Positions 57,259 to 64,000 of a stretch of DNA of 64,000 nucleotides are shown here, piece after piece. The stretch is from the NCBI RefSeq assembly GCF_902167145.1, contig NC_050098.1, positions 115,854,207-115,918,206 of the forward strand, given 5' to 3'. How positions within the stretch are numbered: position 1 is the first letter of the stretch; each line of letters begins with the position of its first letter. The stretch comes from Zea mays. Taxonomy: Eukaryota > Streptophyta > Magnoliopsida > Poales > Poaceae. The position numbers and the translations under genes are program-made. Below the pieces are notes generated by a model that was given only the letters and a program-made list of their open reading frames with translations, made no database searches and was not told where the DNA came from.

Positions 57259-58375
57259 GATTATGCTTATTATTCGATTAAAAATAAGAGAAGCAGAATC
57301 AAGCTCAAGAAACATACTTCAAGTTCTCCTTGCGGGACGATAGCACAAGCTCTCTAATGGACAACCAGCCCAGAGGATTGAAGACCCTGGCAGGGAGAGG
57401 CAGATGGTAGGGGGAAATGATAGATTGAACTGTAGTTCATGGATTTGGTCGAAGTCGAAGGAAGAGGTTGGAGCCGTGCCGGAGGCTCTGCTTCTCGAGG
57501 ACACCGTCCACCGGGATGATGTTCTCACCCTCATATCCAGTGGGGAATAGATGCTGCCAGCGCCGATTGGTGATGGAGGGGTCGGGGTTAGCCCGCGATC
57601 TATCCTCGAGTAACAGAGGTGACTGTCTTCTTCATGGAGAAGGCGAGGTCCAGCGGGGAGGACACACAACACGCGGAGAGAATGAGCCGGCTCATGTGAC
57701 CATCGATGTCGGCCGTCTCCCACGAGTCTGGCACGACAGATGCGGTGTCCTCGACTGTGGGCTCCATGGATTTATGTGTGTTTTCTATCTTGAGCTAGAG
57801 GGCGGAGAGACTGGAGCTAGGGACGAAGGCGGCCATGGAGCCGAGGCATCGGGATCTACAGGAGGAAGCACAAGAAGGGTTTGTTTGAATAGGGTGCGGG
57901 GTACGGTTAAGCGAGAGGTGGGGGCAGCTGGGCGATGTGGAGAAGACTTTGAGGAGGAGAGAAATAGGCGCGTGGCCGATGCGCTCGCCGCCGACATGCC
58001 GTCGACAATCGCGTCCCTGGTGCGTGTGCTGCAGAGCGCGACCTCGCGGGAGGCGCGTGTCGGCGCGTTGATGCTGGCGGAGTCGCTGCTACGCAATGCG
58101 GTGCCGGGCGCGTGGGCGATGGTGGAGGATTCTGAGGAGCTGGTCCCCCTCAAGGGCCCCGTGATGAGAAGAAAAGTCGGCCTGGACAGGCTTGACGTGG
58201 CAGCGGGATGTAGTGCCTTGCCGCCGTCGCGGCGCGCCCGCGCCGAGATGGTCCAGTTGGGGGCGTGGGGGAGAACATAGAATAGGGGTGCGGGGCCATG
58301 GGATCGACGCAAGAGGGGAAGGGGGGAGCGAGGGCATGATTGTGGTCTACACTATTGACTTAATAGATAGTAGAG
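57259..58375. pseudogene. GC-rich coding-like sequence, possible captured gene fragments
   Basis: The plus-strand ORF 57468-58280 (270 aa) contains MPSTIASLVRVLQSATSREA and RVGALMLAESLLRNAV (58000-58120), which resembles an armadillo-type helical repeat as in plant U-box proteins. The minus-strand ORF 57319-57723 and the rest show no domain. No start, introns or full domain can be built, and the block ends next to a repeat-type motif (gttgcccgtgcgttgcgacg, about 58383-58402). It could be a transposon-captured fragment pair or chance GC-rich ORFs. Confidence 0.3.
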
Positions 58376-59415
58376 ACTAGTCGGTTGCCCGTGCGTTGCG
58401 ACGACTTACAACAATACCCACGTAAACTATCCATAAAAAATTCAAGATTTTATATTGATTGTCTCCGCTCTCTGTATAATATTTTTTTTGATTTGGCTAA
58501 CTGATGTTATTGTTTACTCCATGCAATATGTCTTGGTACAACACGGCCAATGAAGTGAGCGATTAGAAAAGAGTTCACAACGACTAACTGAATGAACGGA
58601 GATTATAAAATGACATAATTCCATCATACATAGACCAAATAAGACAAAGTTTGTGAGCTCAAGTTTCTAAAATAAGTCCCATCAAGTTAAACTTATAAAA
58701 AAGATAGATCAAAATATGGAGTGATTGCTAAAGTCAGACATCAATTAAAACTAGATGCGCTCCATATAAAGTATGCTACTTCGTAGCAATTACTAACGTT
58801 TAAAACCAATAAATAACATTTCATCTTGTTGTTAGTGTGACAAATCATTGTTGCTCCATCCAATTCAGCAACCTCAAACATCATGTAGTCCATTGCGCCA
58901 ATGTGGTCTCAGAAACGACCTAATGTTTGCAAGAGCCAAGAACGTTGTGTCGTGCTTGGGCTGTAGCCTCGGCCCGTAGTGCTGGCCCGGCCCGGCCCGA
59001 CACGATTATTTTTTTATTTTACAAAAAAATGTATATACCTATATACAATTTATATTTAATATTAAAAACATCTTAGCATGATGTTTTACTGGTTAGACAG
59101 CTTCACCCAGTGTCTCCCGTCCTTCCTTCTTCCATCAGGACATGAGTTCGAACCCCACCTTCTGCATCGTTTTTAACATTTTACGCTGATTTAATTAAAT
59201 GGGTCGACGGGCTAACGGGCCGGCCCGACATAGTTAGCAGGCCGGCATGACGTGCCTGGGCCATAGTTGTGGCCCGCGTGCGTCTAGCCCGTGCCGGACA
59301 CCGTTTGGCCATCTATAGACATGCAACAGATTAATTTGAAATAGCTGTGAGGGGTTATTTGTAAAAAGATAACGCATGACGACCGTTGAAACTGGTGCTT
59401 TAAGTATGGTATAGA
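58376..59415. repeat. Repeat-like region with an internal GGCCCGG-rich, inverted segment
   Basis: It starts with the gttgcccgtgcgttgcgacg motif. An inner block (about 58950-59315) has GGCCCGGCCCGGCCCGAC on the left and complementary GGGCCGGCCCGAC words on the right, as in grass hAT-like MITEs. Between them, 59085-59165 holds a tRNA-like box B (gagttcgaacccc). No genes. Boundaries are uncertain. Confidence 0.4.
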
Positions 59416-59735
59416 TTATCCATTTTAATACCTATATTCATTCCATTTTATGAAACAAAATAATTAATGTTACTAAATTAACGTTACGTAAACCATGATT
59501 AATACAAAGATATGAGATTTGTCATTTCCGATATGAGCAGTACAACATGTAGTCGTGCACACCAACCACCATACAAACCATTTATATCGGTGTTTGGACC
59601 ACAGGAACTAACCAACTACTGATATAATGTCGTGTGTCTTTGACCCGAATGGTGATACAAGTTGACACAAGTCTTTTATCCTGGTTCGAACGAGAAGGAC
59701 CCAACTTCCTGCAGACGGGATGAGACTTATATTTG
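59416..59735. other. AT-rich intergenic DNA
   Basis: I see no gene or clear repeat end here. Confidence 0.4.
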
Positions 59736-62700
59736 TGACAGCCCTCCCAAGTTATCAGGCCCACATGCACCAATCCTTGCCTTACTGGCCTCAGATGGCT
59801 GTGCACGTGTACCGGGTAACTTAACAAGGCTATCGAGTTCGCCAACTGGAACTCATCATCCCAAGGATCTCCCACATAACAGGTATATTACAGTAATCAC
59901 ATTTGATACACACACATTGGAGATAGAGCGGAAGACTTTTACAAAGTACACTTTACATTCCAGAACTCAAGTTTTACATGGTAGAAATAGATGTATTTAT
60001 TACAAGTCCTGATAGTACTCGAAGTGCATAACTTATTACAATAATTGGAAGGGTGAAGCCTTTCCATAAGAGATATATAAAAACATTCTAAGCTTCAAGT
60101 CCTCCACATGAAGTAACTAACCCAAAGATAAGGGAATAAAACTTCTCCTACAAAAACAATAAGGGATAAAACCCTGAGTAGGCAATTACTCAGCAAGATT
60201 TACCCGACTAAAGAAAAGACTCTCAAGGATATGCTGGCTTAAAGGGATTCAAGGTAAAGCTCATCAAGTTTCAAAGACTCTTTTTGCAGAAAAGCTTACT
60301 AGAAGTGGGTCCTTAAGCCAAGTTTTATTTCACAAGTTAGTTTATTACCTGAATCTTCTAGCCTGAATCTAGCATTTTCCTAGTCTAGATCATTTACTTG
60401 ACCTACACTAGGTTGCTTTTAAAATCCAAATTTTGTTTCGCTTGTTATCTGCGATGAAGGTTGATGATCCAGTCTTCATATCCGAGAAGTTCGGCGATCC
60501 GAATCGATTAATACTCAGCTGGGGATCTCCAACCACACGACATATGCTTCCCTTAACTCTTTTGCACATGTCTACCATTCCCACGGATCCTCCACCACAT
60601 GATAGGTCTGTGCCACCCGAGAGCACACCACCCCTTTTAGGCGGTCCTTTGCCAGGAGGGTATGTGCCACTCTCGCCGTCTCTCCACTCCTAGTGCGCGA
60701 TTGTCTTTTCATGTATGGAATAGCCGGGTTCAGGCTTACCCATGACGAGGTATGTGGCCAGATAAAAGGTCCTAGATCAGCAGGACAACAATCGGTACGG
60801 TCCTTAATCGACACAGACGGGCGACTTTTCCTGCTCAGCGTCTGGTCCCATCTTAAACTATTTCAAAATTTTGGCGCCTGGCAGAGGGACCATGCCTGGA
60901 TAATGAATTTATCAACGTCTTGATGCCTTCATTATCCCAAGCCCATTTTCTTTTTTGTAAAAACATGAGTCATAGATCAAAATATTTTTCTTAGTCTATC
61001 AGCATGACTAAGCATCCCTAGCTTTTATAAAACAGGTGACAATGTATGGTAATCAATCTTTCAAGGATAGTAATGCATCAAGTGTTTAATCAATCAACTC
61101 CTATCACCTAATGCAACATATAAGTGATAAAATTTTGAAAACACAAGGGAGGTGGCAAATGCACCGGGGCTTGCCTTATTGCAGGAGGAGATCTGAGATC
61201 TTCTAACACGATAAGCAGTTAGATGGAATCCGCCACTGGATCAATAGCACTGGAGTAGGTTCCTTCTTCACAAGGACCAATTCTTGTTCTTGGTGTTCTA
61301 CAAGTCAATTCGAATTACATGAATGCTCATGTAATGAGATGTTGTGCAAACTCTCACAAGGGAGATGTGGAATGCCCAATTACTCTTAAGTAAACATATA
61401 GCTATTATACCTATAGTTTTATGTTACCTAATGTTGGCTTAAAGTGGTCAAGCTAAATCTACTTCAAAGTATCCGAGAACATATACTCTAAAGCTTGCCA
61501 ATATTGATGTTTGACATTTTGTGTGACCCAAGTTTGATCTAACCCTAAATTAGTATTAAAGATTAGGGTGTTTTAAATACTCATACTTAGTTATCTTCTG
61601 GTTTTCTAATTATCAGTTTACAGTTTAAAAGAAAAACCATGGAGTAGTAATGGGCTGAAATTCCCTCTGAAAGCCCATTAAGAACCAGAAAATTTGTACC
61701 CATAACTGAGTACAGCAGTCGCCATCTCCACTATGCTATAAGCACCCTAGACTCAGAAATAATTACGCAGGAACTCTAACTACTATTTCATGTATCATGG
61801 GTATTTGCACCGAGGTCCTTCCCCTTTGGTTTATTCACAACTTCGGTCCAAGATTGCACGCAGACGATGAACTCAGGTCCAACCCCGAAACGCACGCAAA
61901 AACCGGTGGTCGATGAACCTCACTAGTCACTAGCGAAGGTAGGCTTCGCGTATCAAGTCTATAATGGACCAGTCAGACCTAGTTCCGAGATCATATTGAT
62001 ATCTCACGCCTAATTTACCCTACCTGAGGCTGCCAGAGCTTTATGATTACCAACGGAATACAGAACAGGTGATTATAAATATTAATAACATCACGCTCGA
62101 CCGATTATGATAATAGGAGGTATCGGCGGCATGCTCACCAATTTCGCAGGGCACGATCTTTATTTAGGCGGTCTCAGGCCGAGCGGCTCGCAGGTGATCA
62201 CTAACTGGGTTGTAAACGAAACAGCCTGAAGCGTCTGTTTTTATCGGGCGCTCCAGCTATACGGCTGGACTTCAGAGAATGGTGCACGCGGCTCACCCTT
62301 TCCTATCCACGTACAGCTAGCTACAGTGAGGGGAAGTCTGTAGAGTACGTTGAGGTTTTGACAGAGGCGCGCGGTTGTAGCTGAGTCACTGGTTTGGGGA
62401 GATTTTCTTTTCTGCTTTTGACGCCACGGTTATCAGAGTGTGCACCGCTCACCCTGATACCTTTCTCAAATATTAATACATATTCACATGCTCATTTCGC
62501 ATAGAAACCCAGTACCACAGCGACCGAGATCTTTAATAGGGTTTCATCTAAAAATGGCACCCTCTGAAATTACCAAAATATCTGCCAGGGATGGATATGT
62601 TTTTAGAGTTTTGCACAGACCTGATCTGCCTCAGTCGACTGCAGACTCAATTTTTATCTTTACTTTTCTCTAATTTCTCCATAAGAACAGAGCTACCTCC

Positions 62701-64000
62701 CCACATCAAACTTGCTTACTGAACATTGGTCTTTCACTTTGCTGTACACTTCTAGGGTTAATACTTCATAGGTCACGAGTTATGGTGCCCCAAAGTAGAG
62801 CAAGCAGACTAAAACACCCTGTTTCAGCTAACTGGAACAGCTCACCCTCAACCTGACACAGAAAATTGCAACACCTTTTTCTCCACATTTTACTCAGTAG
62901 CAAGCCCAACTTTTCACATGAAACTGTCTCACCTTCAGATGATCTTCCCTCTTTCTATAGAACTTTTAGCCCAAAACCTCATGAATTTGTCACAAAACTG
63001 CTCTAAACTGGGCATCATGCACTGCAAATTCAGTTTTCAGTGACTGAACATAATTCAATTACAGCCAACCTGACAGCTGATCTTGGAACCAATTTTCTCC
63101 AGGTTTTGTATAGGATCAAGTCTCTCACCCTTAAAGACATTTGTTCATTTATAGATAACCTTCATTTTTGTTATAAAGATCTCAGTTCAAAATTGCCTAG
63201 AAAAGGCACCACACAGCCCCAAAGTAGAGCCAAATGCTGAAACTCAAATCTGTTCACTATTCCTAATCTGAAAACTTCAAGAACTTGACAGCCCATCTTT
63301 AGGCACCCTTTTCTGTGATTTTTGTATAGAACCAAGCCAGCCTCTCTTAAGCAAACTTGCACACAAATATATGTTCTTCAACTTTGCTATAAAAGGTATG
63401 GCTTAATACTCCAAGGATCAAGCACTAGAGAGCTCCAAAGTCTGAATTCAGATTTAGCACATTGAATCTTTGAACTACTGTTACTGTCAGTTCCAACTGG
63501 TTTTAGTGGCATTACCCTTAATCAAACTTGCACACCAAGGTATGGGCTTCCACTTTGGTACAGCACTCATGGCCCAGAACTACATGAATCAGCCCTTAAG
63601 AAGTATCCCAAATCTGCTTCAGACTGAAAAATCAGCAGGACTGAATTTTTATCTTCTGTTTTTTCCAAACTGAACACTGCATTCTTTAGGCTCCTTTTTC
63701 TACCAGTTCCATATAGAGTTAGAGCTTCAATACTTAATAAAAGTTGTTCTCCTATAGTCACTCTACAAGTTTACTATAGCAACCTTTTGCCAAAAGCCCC
63801 CAGATTAAAACATACAGGGGTCCAGAAATAGGTAAAGCAAACTGTTTTTGGCTGAACCAAAACTGTATCAATTTGGAAATCTGCAAATTACTCCAAATTT
63901 CTCGACACAACATGTAAATATACAAATATTAAAGTCATTCAACTTTCCAAAATATACAACTTTGATATATGGATCGCTAGCAAATTCTCTCTAGATTTAA
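59736..64000. repeat. Long ORF-less stretch, possibly LTR of an unidentified retrotransposon
   Basis: No ORF longer than about 115 aa and none with a domain. A possible LTR-like start, TGTGACAGCCCTCCCAAG, is at 59736. From about 62750 a loose repeat recurs, with words such as 'aaacttgcacac' (63352, 63524), 'tgtatag(g/a)a.caag' (63108, 63322) and 'aacttgctta'. The lack of ORFs and loose repetition are compatible with a long LTR continuing past the window edge. A second LTR was not seen, so this is tentative. Confidence 0.3.

Noticed and set aside
59100..59165. Possible genuine tRNA gene
   Set aside because: A and B box-like words exist, but no cloverleaf acceptor or anticodon arms could be paired.

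Overview
This is plant nuclear DNA, almost certainly maize (Zea mays) or a very close grass relative. The evidence is split, intron-bearing genes (a KANADI-type transcription factor and a p300/CBP-type histone acetyltransferase), stacked LTR retrotransposons with Ji/Opie-like (Sirevirus) hallmarks, a CACTA relic built of 'TTTGCCGAGTG' subterminal repeats, and many small MITE-like insertions. I saw nothing bacterial, organellar or viral. No database search was possible, so family names rest on motifs.

Layout. 1-7611: a nearly complete Angela/BARE-like Copia element on the minus strand, left LTR cut by the window edge, with two in-frame stops. 7612-8147: the 3' part of a Gypsy-like LTR. 8151-8548: a duplicated AT-rich MITE-like unit. 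9660-10133: an old Sirevirus LTR relic. 10323-11848 and 27556-28020: a CACTA relic split by a 15.7-kb Ji-like Sirevirus (11849-27550, minus, TSD tggac). That Sirevirus is itself split by a 6.85-kb Sirevirus carrying only gag (17008-23858, plus, TSD gaggt). Hand-counted LTR divergences (about 4.2 percent outer, 2.0 percent inner) agree with this nesting order.

The gene island is 28.2-44.1 kb. A KANADI/GARP gene (29410-32320, plus, five coding exons, 409 aa predicted) converges on a HAC-type histone acetyltransferase gene (43082-34516, minus, sixteen coding exons, 1235 aa predicted). All exon junctions given here keep the reading frame. Short DNA transposons (hAT-like with an 8-bp TSD, Mutator-like with a 9-bp TSD, other MITEs) lie between the genes, in HAC introns and just upstream of HAC.

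Beyond the genes: 44.4-47.7 kb has no recognisable gene. 47692-57253 is a third, young Sirevirus (minus, TSD cattt, LTRs about 1 percent diverged). Its pol has lost a catalytic Asp in both integrase and reverse transcriptase, and the element also carries stops and a frameshift. 57.3-58.3 kb holds coding-like but unassigned sequence, possibly captured gene fragments. 58.4-64 kb is ORF-poor repeat sequence.

I found no clearly new biological system. The best leads are the unusual splice sites of the KANADI gene, a uORF ending at an exon junction upstream of HAC, the gag-only Sirevirus, and palindrome arrays in Sirevirus LTRs where the large LTR-LTR indels sit.
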